This document shows positions 11,145-23,055 of a stretch of DNA of 64,000 nucleotides, piece by piece. The DNA is from Rhipidocladum racemiflorum (lineage: Eukaryota; Streptophyta; Magnoliopsida; Poales; Poaceae), in assembly GCA_036346355.1 (NCBI GenBank), contig CM070572.1, positions 33,641,944 through 33,705,943 on the forward strand. Direction: 5' to 3'. The notes below the pieces were generated by a model that saw nothing but the letters and a program-made list of their open reading frames with translations, was not told the DNA's origin and searched no databases. Each line of letters opens with the position of its first letter. The stretch's first letter is position 1. The position numbers and the translations under genes are program-made.

Positions 11145-12043
11145 TGTTGGTGTTGTAGAGCCAAAAAAACCACCGTCGCCCAAAAAAAACAGAACATACG
11201 ATTTGTTTAGTTAAGGGGGTCGCGCACTCCCTCTCCTTGAATGGTTAGACTCAAGGAGCCCAGAGTGTATACTGATTCGGGTCGAATGTCCCTACTCCTG
11301 TTCGTGCGGGGTTTTGTATTGCTTTTTGTTGTGAGGTTACAAGCGCTTCTTACCTTAGGAGGAAGAAGAGTTTATCGAACGATCCGTTCGCGTGTTCTTC
11401 TTGTTTCTCGTCTCTCGGTCGTCTTCGGTCTCATTTCGTTTCCTTGATCCTCTCTTTCTACGAGGGTCCTGCCTCCCTTTATAGTCGGAGGGCACAGGCG
11501 ACATGGGAGTCTCGGAAAATGAAAAGAAAAGGAGGGGCTCCTCCACGCCCGGGAGCTGTGGCCTCCGACGGAGTGACCAATGCCTGTTCTCCCTGCGCCG
11601 GATTGGTAGGCACAAAGGACCGCATGGTTGTCCGTTTCGTGTTGGGAAGTGGCGTATCTACCCCATGTGCGTCTGTCAAATGCTGACGTAGGGCTTCGAC
11701 TCTAGTGCCGTCTCGGGAGGGTGCGCGTTCGTTTGCTGCGCCTGTCTGGGCGACGTGACCGGTGTCTTGACTTTGACAACCTCCTTGCTTCCCTGGGAGG
11801 AAAGCTCCCCAGGGCGAAGGTCACCTTGTTTCAGTCGGGGTCGGTGGGGCGCTCGACCTGCCCCCTTAGGTCGGAACGTGGTGGGACGTTCGACCCGAAA
11901 GGGGGTCGGGCCTTCCCTTGGCCGTTCCTGTCGTGGCCGTGTACCCAACGTGGCTCCGCGAGGACTTCATCCGAAGCTGGGCCCGGGGTGGCCCATTTGC
12001 CCTCTCGGGCCGCTGGGGGTATCCATGGTATGGGTACTCGTCA
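11145..12043 (-). repeat. Solo LTR of a Ty3/Gypsy element related to the one at 34948-44101
   Basis: The 899-bp block begins TGTTGGTGTT and ends GGGTACTCGTCA. It aligns along its length with the 896-bp LTR at 43206-44101 (shared GTCGCGC.CTCCCTCTCC, AATGTCCCTACTCC and ATGGGTACTCGTCA). No internal Gypsy sequence accompanies it, which fits loss by LTR-LTR recombination. No matching 5-bp duplication flanks it (TCCTC against ATACT), so it is old or was rearranged. The strand is given by similarity to that LTR. Confidence 0.75.
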
Positions 12044-12049
12044 ATACTT

Positions 12050-12460
12050 TGGTTCAAACTTAGACTTGGTGAGAAAATATGAAATCTTTGAGGATATGTG
12101 TTAAGAGGGTAAGTTGAAGCCGTAGCTTGAGGAGATTTTCTCTCATTTGTGGTTTTCTTCAATAGGTGAGCATTCCTTCAAATCCCTTCAATTTTGCATC
12201 AAGAAATTTGATTTTGATTTGGTGAATGTGTTACCTATCATTAGTGCTATCGTTCAAACCAATATGGGTGAGAAATTATAAAATCATTGAGGAGATGGTG
12301 GCTTGAGGGTAAAGTTAAAACCCTAGTTTGAGGAGATTTCCCCTCATTTGTGGTTTTCTTCGAAAGGTGAGCATTCTTTCAAATCTCTTCAATTTTGCAC
12401 TAGAAATTAAATACAATTTTGATTTGGTGAATGTGTTACATGTCATTATTGTTACTATAA
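12050..12460. repeat. Two-copy tandem duplication, unit about 200 bp
   Basis: GTTCAAAC at about 12052 and again at about 12252 starts two diverged copies. Both contain GAGGAGATTT, CTCATTTGTGGTTTTCTTC and GATTTGGTGAATGTGTTAC. It lies just inside the CACTA element, upstream of the transposase. Confidence 0.75.
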
Positions 12461-12485
12461 TTAATATAATCAATGCTAGAATTTA

Positions 12486-12905
12486 GGTTGCGTAACCTAT
12501 GCGTCTTCCGTTTGAGGGTGTTTGTTAATAAATATGCTGAAATGACATATTTGTCAATAAGCAGTCTCGAATTGTCCATATTTTTTGGACAGTTCGAGGG
12601 TATGTGGTTCGGCCAAGTTTCTAATGAAATTGTTGTACAACTCCAAAGAAAGTTTCGGTAGCATCTCCCTTGTATTCTCCATATACACACCTTCTTGACT
12701 TGTTGTCGAGACATGTATTTGGAGAACAATTGGGAGATGCTACCGAAATTTTCTCAGGAGTTGTACAACAGCTTAGGAACTTGCCCGAACCACATATCCT
12801 CGAATGGGATTAGGACCTGACCTAATTAGAGATTAGGAGTCATTGTTGGTAAATACTTAGTTGGTCAATAGATGGACGTTTTTTTAAGATCATTCAATTC
12901 TTCAA
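12486..12905 (+). repeat. CACTA internal direct repeat, copy 1, with long hairpin
   Basis: About 420 bp that recurs at 14470-14887. Inside is an imperfect palindrome: arms 12593-12669 and 12732-12804, about 75 bp each, around a loop of about 60 bp. Key blocks are GGTAGCATCTCCC and its partner GGGAGATGCTACC. Confidence 0.8.
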
Positions 12906-12974
12906 CTTTGTATTTGAAATTGCTAGCTATCGCTCAAGTTTTTCCTTAATTTATTGTTTGTAATTTAAATGTAG

Positions 12975-14243
12975 ATGGACCATCAAGAATGAATGTATCA
13001 AAAAAACCATGTGAGTGCTGAATTTCAGAGGGGGGTTAAGGAGTTCATAAGAGTTGCAGAAGAAGACATGGTTAAGAGGGGGCGTAAAGTTCTTATATTG
13101 TCCTTGCATTGATTACACCAGTCTCATTAGATTTAACAACTCAGGTCAAATTTAAGACCACTTGATTTGACGTGGCTTCATGAGGATTACACATGTTGGA
13201 TCCATCATGGGGAGACAATTAGTACCATTCCGGTATGCAACGAAGATATGCTGGAACCCGATCACAAGTTGGAGTATGATATGTTTGAGAAGGACAATTT
13301 AGATCAAATGTTACACAATATGGAAGGAAATTACAAGGAAAAAGAGTTTGAAATTTTTAAAAGCTTAATGGGAGACAATGCCAAACCGTTGTTTTCGGGT
13401 TGCAAAGCGGAATACACCAAGTTGGGTTCAGTCTTTGCATTATTCAAACTGAAGGCAAAACACTGTTGGACATATACAAGTTTCAATGTACTTTTAGTTT
13501 TTCTATCGAATATGCTTTTAGAGGGAAACGAGTTATCAACAAGCATTTTTGAAGCGAAGAAGCTACTATGTCCCATGGGAATGGAAATAGAAATGATACA
13601 TGCATGTCTGAATGATTGCATATTATACCGCCACGCACATAATGAATTGCGTTTGTCCATTTTGCGGTGTACCCCGGTACACACAAAAGGAGATGCGTAA
13701 TGACTGGAAGCGTAAGAGCCGAACCGACGATGGTGAAGATGTGAACAAAGGGGCACCGGCCAAGGTATTATGGTACTTACCTGTCATTCCCCATTTGGAG
13801 CGGTTGTCTGCAAATCTCAATGAGGCAAAATTGTTGTGTTAGAATTTTGAATCTCGAAAGGAAGATGGCAATCTGAGAAACCCCGTTGATTCGGACCAAT
13901 AGAGAAACATTGATTGGAAACATGAGGAGTTTGGTGCCGAGATGGGGTACATAAGATTTGGATTAAGCACATATGAAATGAATCCGTTTGGTAATATGAG
14001 TAGTCGTCACAGCACTTGGCCAGTTCTGTTGTACATCTACAATCTCCCTCTTTAGTTGTGCATGAAGCGAAAGTATATCATGATGTTGTTACAAATCTCG
14101 GGACCCAAACAACCAGGTAATGATATTGATGTGTACCTAACACCACTGATTGAGGATTTGGTAAAATTATGGAATGAGGGGATCACGGTGTGGGATGCAG
14201 ACAAAAGAGAGAACTTCACCCTACGGGATAAGGCGCAGAGTTG
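12975..14243 (+). pseudogene. CACTA TNP2-type transposase remnant
   Basis: TNP2 proteins bind CACTA termini and catalyse excision. The start near 12975 resembles the family N-terminus. The open frame at 13167-13700 contains LFKLKAKHCWTYTSF, LLEGNELSTSIFEAKKLLCP and HACLNDCILYRH, all typical TNP2 core sequence. Downstream, in another frame, come CPFCGVPRYT, MNPFGNMSSRHSTWPV and ISGPKQPGNDIDVYLTPL. The family protein is usually well over 700 residues; here it stops about 14243 after several frame breaks and the C-terminal half is absent. It is flanked by the two direct-repeat copies. Confidence 0.85.
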
Positions 14244-14469
14244 ATTATTCATCTTGTTCTTGCTATTTCTTCAATTGCTTGCAGTAACCAAGACCCTCGT
14301 GACCAGGTTGATTGTGCACCGGCGAGGTCAATAACCCTCTGGAGTTGGTGTAACAGTCGCTAAGGCGCAATGTCTTGGACGGTTGTAGTCGGGCCGCTAA
14401 TGTTGACTCTCCATAAATAAAGATTTATCCTTCTCATCGAAAGATCGGGACCGTTGTTGCTATCAATGC

Positions 14470-14887
14470 ATCTCCCGTTCAAGGCTGCTTGCTTATAAAT
14501 ACACTGAAATGGCATATTTATAAATAAGCAATATCTAATTGTCCACGTTTTTTGGACAGTTCAAGGATATGTGGTTCGAGCAAGTTCCTGAGCTATTGCA
14601 CAACTCTTGAGAAAGTTTCGGCAGCATCTCCCTGGTGTTCTACGGATGCACACCTTCTTGACCTGTTGTTGAGATGTGTATTTGGAGAACAGCAGGAAGA
14701 TGTTGCCGAAATTATCTAGAGTTGTACAACAGCTTAGGAACTTGCCCGAATCACATATCCTCAAATGGAATTAAGACATAACCTAATTAGGTATTAGGAC
14801 CTAACCTAGTTAGAGATTAGGAGTCATCTCATTGCTACGTACTTAGTTGGTTAACAGATTGATATTTTTTTAAGATCATCCATTAAT
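14470..14887 (+). repeat. CACTA internal direct repeat, copy 2, with long hairpin
   Basis: Second copy of the block at 12486-12905. Hairpin arms lie at about 14560-14631 and 14694-14765. The two copies bracket the transposase remnant, so recombination between them would delete it. Confidence 0.8.
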
Positions 14888-15012
14888 CTGTTAGGTAGTA
14901 CAATTATATGGTATCAATTATCCATTAATCTGTTAATTTACTACAATATGCTTTCGCTCACATGAAATATATGACCATGACAAATATATGAATTGCTTTC
15001 TCATGAAGTTTA

Positions 15013-15794
15013 GGTTTGATATATATATTCGAAATAGCTCAAAGAGAGAGCACCGACTTAACGCTAGAGAGAGAAGAACGTGTTGCTGAGGCGCCGCCGA
15101 GTAAGGTGAGAAAGGACCGAGGACCAAATAAAGGAGCCACAGGGAGAACCCCACAGGTCCTCCACTTTGATGCCACTAGGGTTTGCACGGGTCCTGGCAA
15201 GTATAAGGGGCACTACTCTTCTCTCGACCAATTGGTGAGAGAAAGTTTCAATCACAGTTAAGGATTGGAGGAAGAAAATCAACGCCGAGTAGAAGAACAG
15301 CTTGTGGGACGAAGTTAAGTGGGAATGGATTATACCAGGAAGATAACATCAATGCGAGACAGTACGCCTTGCAGAGAATGAATGTGGCTTTGAGGCAATT
15401 CAAGGTTGTCATGCATACTCACTATGTGTTGAAAGGCTGTACCCCTTCCAAAGGTATCCGTTTGTGTCTCCCGAGGTTTGGGAGGAGTTCACAAGGATAA
15501 GGAGTATGCCAGAGCAGAGGATCTGAGAGAGAAGAACATCACTATACAGAGGTAGAACACACGTGCGCACCACCTCGGTTCGGGGGCTATGTCGGGAAGA
15601 AGGAGGAGTGGGTGCGACTAGCCGAGGAGTGTGCGAACTCTAGGACGGCGATGCCTTACTCCTACATATGTGAGGAGCGGGCACGTGACTAGGAATTAGC
15701 AAGGATGAAGAAAACCTTCAACGGTCGGCTTGTGGTTCCAAACCCCTCAACCGCGTAGATTGTCTCAACCATCGTAAGACATCTAACTTAGTAC
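15013..15794 (+). pseudogene. CACTA second ORF, upstream part (Transposase_24-like)
   Basis: The frame reads PPSKVRKDRGPNKGATGR and then YSSLDQLVRESF, typical of the En/Spm accessory ORF. Further on, in other frames, GSGGYVGKKEEWVRLAEE and RARD precede a conserved MKKTFNGRLVVPN. Stops and frame shifts occur throughout. At 15799 the sequence is cut by the Gypsy insertion and resumes at 27174. The protein is thought to bind subterminal repeats in this family. Confidence 0.65.
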
Positions 15795-15799
15795 ATTGC
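15795..15799. repeat. Target-site duplication ATTGC, left copy
   Basis: ATTGC lies directly before the 5' LTR and again at 27169-27173 directly after the 3' LTR. Confidence 0.95.
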
Positions 15800-16434
15800 T
15801 GTCGGGGATTGGCTATCTGGCAAAAGACCACGGTACCCCCGTGAAAAGCTAAACCCGCCGACCAAGCGGCACTAAGGGAAGATGCTCGGGAGAACGAAAC
15901 GAGCATCCCTCCTTCTCCTCCGAGCATACGCGTTTGCGCCTCCGTTCGCAGAAGCACCAAACACACCCCCCACGAGCAAGCATGCTCGTGGAGGCCACGA
16001 CCTGCTCGGGTGTCTTGGTCGGAGGGCCCAAATGAGCGCCGCGAGGAAGGAAGGAGGCAACCAATCACCAGGAGATCAAGGGAAATCATACCCAAATTCA
16101 AATAACGCGGGAATCAAGGGCAGCATCACGGATATGGATGCATAGCGTGATCCCTGAGGCGATTACTTTTTCGCATCTCTAGTCATAGTATTTAAACCCC
16201 TGAAGATCTCAGAATAGGAGGGCACACGAAAGATAGAACACAATACACTGGAGTAGGGTCATTATCTCGGCGGTGAGAGGCCCGAACCAGGATAAAAACA
16301 CCGCGTCCCCTTTTTTCCGGCCTCCTTCTCCGACCTCGCGTCGCTCGAACGCCCTCTTCGATCCGTGCGGCGGGGCTCATTGATCCCCATTCAACAAGTA
16401 AGCTCGGCGGGAGCCCGTTCTCCAATCGTCGATA
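15800..16434 (+). repeat. Gypsy 1 5' LTR
   Basis: 635 bp, starts TGTCGGGG. A TATA-like TATTTAAA at about 16189-16196 fits the U3 promoter, and the R-U5 part runs to 16434. Confidence 0.9.
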
Positions 16435-16539
16435 CCGGGCGCCGTCAGGTGGGGACGGCAGTTTGATTCCCGTGCGGATCAAGATCCTCGAGGATGCCAA
16501 ACTCGAGACACTCGGGACCTTTGTGTCTTTGACCACGTT

Positions 16540-18120
16540 GAGGATGACGACGTGTACTACGCCGCCGACAACGTGCCCAGGGTGACCGATCCTATCGATC
16601 ACACCGAGTCCGGGAGCCTTTCCTCGGACACGGGAATGCGAGGGCAGATCCTCCATTCCCAGACATTACCCTCGGAGACCCCGAGGATGATCGCAACGAG
16701 CTCTACGATGGCCTGGACATACCCAGACGACCTAGAGCTCGATCGAGACCGCGTCCCAAGGGGATACAATGATGTCCCCATCGCTTTCGTCTCGCTCTCG
16801 TCAGTCAACATGGTCGGGAGCCACGCGAGCCCGAGAGAGGATCCTCGGGCGCCGCCAGGCACGACCACTATGAGGCGGCCAGACGCCACTTGGAGGCGTC
16901 TTTGGGAAAGACGCTTGCGAGCATTCGCCGCCAGGCAAAGGGAGGTGCGCCTCCACGGAAAGGAACTCGCGGTACCGAACTCCCGATCGCACTCGGGCGC
17001 CGTCAAAGCTCGCCGCCGCTTGATTCACGAAAGCGAGAACGGCTACAGGCCTTGGCGGCGATCGTGCATGACCTGCCTTGATTTCCCGAGCAAGTAGACT
17101 TAGAGGCCATGGGCGTGGTCGTGGCCGAAGATTTGGAGAGGCTTGCCGCCGAGCTAAAAGTCTCGGATCCTCCCCATGGCCGGATGCCCGAGTGTGTCCC
17201 GGGACCATCACAACGCTCCTGCGGCGTTCGCACAGAGATGAATCTCGGAGCCATGCTCGGAGATCGCCCCAAGTCGCCGACCCGATCCGGAAAGGCCGGA
17301 GCGATCCGCAGAGCAACCTCGGGCGATATCTGTATAATCGCCCGGATTACGAGCGCTCAGAGCACTCCGCAACCATGCGGTCATCGGCACGACCGACGCA
17401 TGAGGTTTTCTCCCGACTCGGCCAAGACGGGCGTTGGGTGGAAGATCCGCGTGGAGGCCGCCGTGGCCGAGGTTTTCGTCGCGAAACCCCGAAGCTTAGC
17501 CGGGCCTTCACGAAGCTCCCTCCGGGACGCCGCATGGCCAAACAGTTCAAGCCCGCCACGTCGAGAGATTCAACGGGACCCAGAACCGGATGAATTCCTC
17601 TCAATATATACTACCGCCATCCTCGCCGCCGGAGGCGATGAGGGGGTGATGGCAAATTACCTGCCGACGGTTCTGGACGGAGCCGCTCGTACGTGGCTTT
17701 TCAATCAGAAGGAAGGATCCATACGGTCCTAGGGGCAGCTCAGCGCCGCGCTCCGAGCGAATTTCCAGAGCTGTTACATCCGCCGAAAAGAGCGACCTGA
17801 GCGCTTGATACAGACGGACGGGAAACCTCTGCGACAATTCGTCGAGAGGTTCATCCAGTCCGAACTCGATCTCGAACATATCGGACGAGGCCGCCGTCCG
17901 AAGCTTTCAAGTTCGGGTACGACGCGGCGCTTCACACAGACCTGGAGATCCACCCGGATCTAACAAATAACGAGCTCTTCCGAATGGCCGATCGATACGC
18001 CAACGCAGATGAAGCCGCCCAATGGAAGAAAATGCTTTGGATGAAGGGAAGTCGCCGCCTCGGCTGGCCTAGAGACCTCGGCTAGCAAAAGGGTTCGAAT
18101 GCAGTAGACAAGAAGATCAA
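16540..18120 (+). pseudogene. Gypsy 1 gag (frameshifted)
   Basis: The best part is the frame 17109-17732: PDEFLSIYTTAILAAGGD, then MANYLPTVLDGAARTWL, a Retrotrans_gag core. It stops at 17732 and then carries on in other frames with FRMADRYANADEAAQ near 17980. The gag protein forms virus-like particles and binds RNA. At least three frame changes are needed to read it through. Confidence 0.8.
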
Positions 18121-18399
18121 GAAGAAGAAGAAAAAGCAACCCTCGCCGCCATGGTAGCCGCAGTGGAACAACAACGACCCGCAACGCTCGGCCCGCAATG
18201 GCCGTGGGCCTAATGCTCGAGGAAGAGGACAACCACCCAGGCCTCGAGGACGAGGCGACCAAGCGGACCGACGGGCGACCTCTCATCGCTCCACTTCACC
18301 AGCGCACGGCACGACTCCACGGAATTGCCGAGCGTGGACCTACCGCTGGAGCGATTTTACGGCGGGGGTCCCATGCCGACGCTTCGAACAGGTGAAACG

Positions 18400-21300
18400 A
18401 CAAAGGAAAACAGCCCGCCGAGGAAAGTGAGGATGAAATGGAATATCAAGAACCAAGGAATCACATAGCGGTCATCTTCGGGGCTCCGCCTACAAGTCCC
18501 GCCGGGACTTAAAGGAGGCTGCAAGGGAAGTGCACCATGTTACCCAGGGTAAGCCTCCACGCAAAGAATTGAAATGGTCGGAGGTATCCTCACATTCTCC
18601 AGAGACGATTGTCCCTTGGGGATGACCAAACCCCGAGGCTTCCGATGGTCGTGAACCCCACCATCGCCAATATTGTCGCTTGGTCGGGTCCTCATAGACT
18701 CCGGAGCTCTTTGGACCTTATTGCAGCCAAGGTATTGGACGAGATGCAGATTCCTCGTTCCAAAATCAAGAGTGTGGCCGTGCCCTTCTTGAGGATAGTC
18801 CCGGCACCTCGATCAAACCTCCGGGGCAGGTCGTCTTGCCCGTAAGTTTCGGGCGCCCAAGTAACTTCAGAACGGAGCTAATCACCTTCGAGGTGGTAGA
18901 CTTGAGTCGGCCTACAACGCCATCCTCGGCAGGCCGGCCTTGGCCAAGTTCATGGCCGCCTCGCATCACGCGTGACGGTGCCTAAAGATTCCCGGGCCAA
19001 ACGGAGTCATAACCGTCAAAGGGAACCACAAGTCCGCACTCAATTGCGACGAAAAGAGCGCTGGATATGGTCGGTCGAGCCCGCCGCTGCCCCTCGACCA
19101 AGAGCCGAAGCATTCCGGCCTAAACTTGCCCTCCAACCTGGAGGAGAGACCAAGGTCGCTCCGCTCAACGAGTCGGAACGGCCAAATCGTTCATTTGGGA
19201 TCTTCCTAGATCCCAAATAGGAACTCGAGCTCGTCACTTTCCTCCGAGCAAGGTCGGATGTGTTCGCCTGGGAACCATCCGACGTGCCCGGGTCCCAAGG
19301 GAGGTGGTCGAGCACAAAGCAGCGGTTCAAATTTCGACAAAACCAAAGGAGATGTAAACTTAGACGCTTTTCCCGGAAAAACAAGCAATCATCCGGGAGG
19401 AACTTGATAAACTCCTAAAAGTGGCTTCATCAGAGAGATTGAGCACTCCGAGTGGCTAGCCAATCCACCCTGGTCGTGAAGAAAGGAGGCAAGTGGCGCA
19501 TGTGCGCCGACCACACGGGTTTGAACGCAGCGGCGTGCCCAAAGACAACTATCCGCTGCCTCGCATAGACCAATTGGTGGACGCGACGGCGGGTCACGAA
19601 CCATGAGCTTCCTAGACGCCTATTCAGGCTATCATCGAATCGACTGTCGCGAAGACGAGGGAAAGACTTCCTTCATCACCCCGTTCGGTACCTTCGCTAT
19701 ACGACCATGTCTTTCGGTCACGAGAAATGCGGAGCAACCTTTCAACGCCTCATGCAGAAGACTTTCACTGAGACCAAATAGGTCGAAATTTGGAGGTATA
19801 TGTCGACGACATAGTTGTCAAGAGCAAGAGTACTTCAGGTCACGTTGTCGACTTAGAAGAAACTTTCAGAACCTCAATAAGCATCGAATAAAGCTAAATC
19901 CGTAAAAATGCGTATTCGGCGTGAAGGCCGGCAAGGTGCTCGGCTACATGGTCGGGCCACATGGCGTTGGGGCTAACCAGAGAAGATCGAAGCCATTGAG
20001 AACATGAGGTCGCCCACATGCGTAAAGGAAGTACAAGCTCGACCGGGAGGATGGCCGCCTTAAGCCGGTTCGTCTCCGACCGGGAGCGAGGACTACCTTT
20101 CTTTAAAGCCCTCCGCAAACATGATGGCTTCACATGGACGGAGGAAGGCGATCGCGCGTTCAAAGAGCTAAAACAGTACCTCTCCAAGCCGCCCGCCCTC
20201 GTCACACCCACGGCAGGGGAAGAATTGCTATTATACTGGCAGCAACCCGCCGCGGTGAGCTCGGTGTTGGCGAGAAAGAGATGGTACCCAATGACCTATC
20301 TATTACGTCGGCCGAAAGTACTTCATGGACCAAAGGAGCGTTACCCGAGGTCCGTAAACTCTGTACTCATTCTTGATGGCCTCCGGAAGTTGCGTCACTA
20401 CTTTCAAGCACACAAGATCGTGGTGCCGACCGGCTTCCCACTCAGGGAAATCTGAAAAATCAGGACGCCGGTGGTCGCATAGCCAAGTGGGCAATGGAAC
20501 TCGCCGAGTTCGAGCTGGTATTCTCAGCCCGCACGGCGATAAAATCACAAGTCCTGGCTGATTTCGTGGCGAATGGTCGGCTCGGCACCACCGGCCAGCG
20601 GGACCAATGATTCGAGGGGAAACTCCTGGACCTTGTATTTTGACGGATCCCGAGCATACGAGCGCCTGGGTCAAGGCGTCATCTTGGTCTCCCGGACGGA
20701 GAGCAGCTACAAGATGCCATCCAACTACATTTCACGCGACTAACAACGCGGGCGGAGTACGAAGGCCTTTTGGCCGACTTGAGCATGCAAATCGCTAGGA
20801 GTCCAACGGCTCACCGTGAAGGGCGATTCACAGTTGGTCGTGAACCAGTCAACAAGGAGTATCGTTGTTCCGATACCTCAATGGCGCTGCACTGGCCGGG
20901 TAAGGAAGATGGAGAAATACTTCAAGAATTTCGGTAATCTACATCCCCGGAAGGATAATTCCTGGCCGACCAAATGTCTAAGGTCGGTTCCTCCCAAACC
21001 GCCGCTCGTGGGTGCTCGTCGAGCACCTACATAAGCCCTCCAGTCCCTCTTAAGAGGAGGCACCAGAGACCGGCGGTAGGGTCTCATTCCTCGAGCAAAG
21101 CGCAAATTGGATGACGCCATTCATCCAATACCTTGCGCATGGGACATTGCCCGAGGAAGAAGCCGAGCGTTCCGGCTAACAAGGCGATCTTCTCAAGACA
21201 GATCGATCGAAGGCGACCTATACCGAAAGGCGCATTAGGAATCCTTTCCAAATCGTCTCCCAGGAGGAAGGCTGCACCTTCTTCGTGATATCCACGAAGG

Positions 21301-22328
21301 AATGTGCGAGCTCATTCGTCTTCGTAACGCTTGTGAGCAAAGCCTTCCGATTGGGTTACTCTTGGCCGACGGCCTTGACGGACGCTACGGTCAATCGTAA
21401 CGACTGCCGAGCATGCCGATTCCATGCTCGCAAAACCCGCCAACCTGCATATGCCCTACAAACCATACCGCTTTCGTGGCCATTCTCGACTGGGGCTCGA
21501 CGTCCTTGGACTCTTTCCCGAGGTCGAAGGCCGCAAGTATTTGCTCGTGGCCATCGACACTTTCACTAAGTGGATAGAGGCCGAGCCCGTCTCGACCATC
21601 TCGGCCCAGCGCCAAGAGGTTCCTCCGCAAAGAACGTGGTAACCCGGTTCGGGTACCCAACCGTCTTATCACAGACAATGGGACCCAGTTCACCGGTGAA
21701 CTGCTCCAAAGTTACTTGTGAGGAGGTCGGGACCAAGGTCTGCTTTCGCTTACGTGGCACATCCACAGAGTAACGGAGCAACCGAGCGAGCAAATGGGCA
21801 GCTAGTCCAGGGCATAAAAGAGAGTCTTTAAGACCCTCAACCAAAGACAAGCGGCGGTGGGTGGAGGAGCTTCCCGCCGTTCTTTGGTCTATCCGCACCA
21901 CGACAAGTCGAGCCCACAGGCGAGGCGCCTTTCCAACTCGTCTACGGTGCGGAGGCCATTCTCTGCCGAAATCGTCTTTGGGTTCCCCATGGTGCAATCG
22001 ATCGATTCCATCGATCAAGAGGTTGAGCGCCTCGTCGACCTGGACCTCGTCGAGCGACACGCGAGCGGGCGTTGCTCGGCCTGCAATTTACCTACAAGCT
22101 CTTCGTAGGCATGCAGCCAAGGCAGTCCGACCTAGGGCCCTACAAGTCGGCGACATGGTCTTACGAAGAGTTCAAGACCTGTCGAAGGCCAATAAGCTGA
22201 CCCCAAGGTGGGAAGGACCCTACACGGTCATGTCTCTGGCGCGCCGGGCTGTTCGCCTCGCGATGCCGGATGGTCGGGAGCTCACCAAAGACTGGAACAT
22301 CGATCAACTGCGTAAATTCTACGTTTAG
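18400..22328 (+). pseudogene. Gypsy 1 pol: protease, RT, RNase H, integrase (frameshifted)
   Basis: Order is protease-like region (about 18640-18960, FRTELITFEVVD), RT (about 19480-20000, SFLDAYSGYH then a frame-shifted YVDD at about 19799), RNase H (about 20640-20860, FDGSRAYE) and integrase (about 21300-22060, ARKTRQPAYALQTIP then LLVAIDTFTKWIEAEP). The end (NIDQLRKFYV, stop at 22328) is the usual C-terminus. Conserved motifs sit in successive frames, so single-base indels, not large losses, break it. These enzymes would process, copy and integrate the element. Confidence 0.85.
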
Positions 22329-23055
22329 ACGAGTACTCCTATCTCGCGCCCCTTGCGTTCTTTTCCAATAAATCATTTTCCCTCTGTCTCGAATTTCGTC
22401 CTCGCTTTGTCGAACGAGCATCGTCGTCTACCAAAGACTCTGAGGCGAACTTATCCAACAAGTATGTGCGCGCCATCTCCCTTGGCCCCGGCCGGATGCT
22501 CGCCTAATCGTCCACTTTCCACAGTAGCTCTTATTTGTATGCATGGTCGGGCGCGAGCATCCACTCTAAGCCCGGTTCGGTGACCACTCGGGCATGGTGG
22601 CTCTACGTATTGTTGGTTTAAAGCTCGTCTGCTCTGTGCTCACAGTTCACTCAAACACAACCGATCTATTCGAGTAATTCAAAAAATCGTTACGACCAAA
22701 GCGACCCTTAAAAACTCCCATGAACAAACTCGTGCTCGCAATAAAGAAGGACACGACCTTTGTCCATGGCGAGGGCTACGTATGATAGGAACGCTCCGTC
22801 CCTCCTTACCAAGGATCCTTTGCTCGTGTCTATGATATTTGATCTACGCAGAACTTATTTTCTTTGCTCGTATCTACGCTCCATGCAGAACTTGCTTTCT
22901 TTCTGCAGAACCGGATCATACGGGCATATGCCAAAGCGAGTTCAAGCAAAAAAAAGCAGGCAAGGACCAAACTCCTGCGAATATGCTCATTTAATCCAAA
23001 AGCGTTGTTTTTTTACGTGGTTTTACACAAGATAAAAATAAAAAGAAAGAGCTAA

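Noticed and set aside
11145..12043. A third full Gypsy element
   Set aside because: Only LTR sequence is present, with no gag or pol on either side, so it is called a solo LTR.
18400..22328. Possible integrated plant virus (pararetrovirus) because of RT and RNase H
   Set aside because: LTRs, a primer site, a TSD and an integrase follow the Ty3/Gypsy order. No movement-protein or coat-type viral gene was seen.
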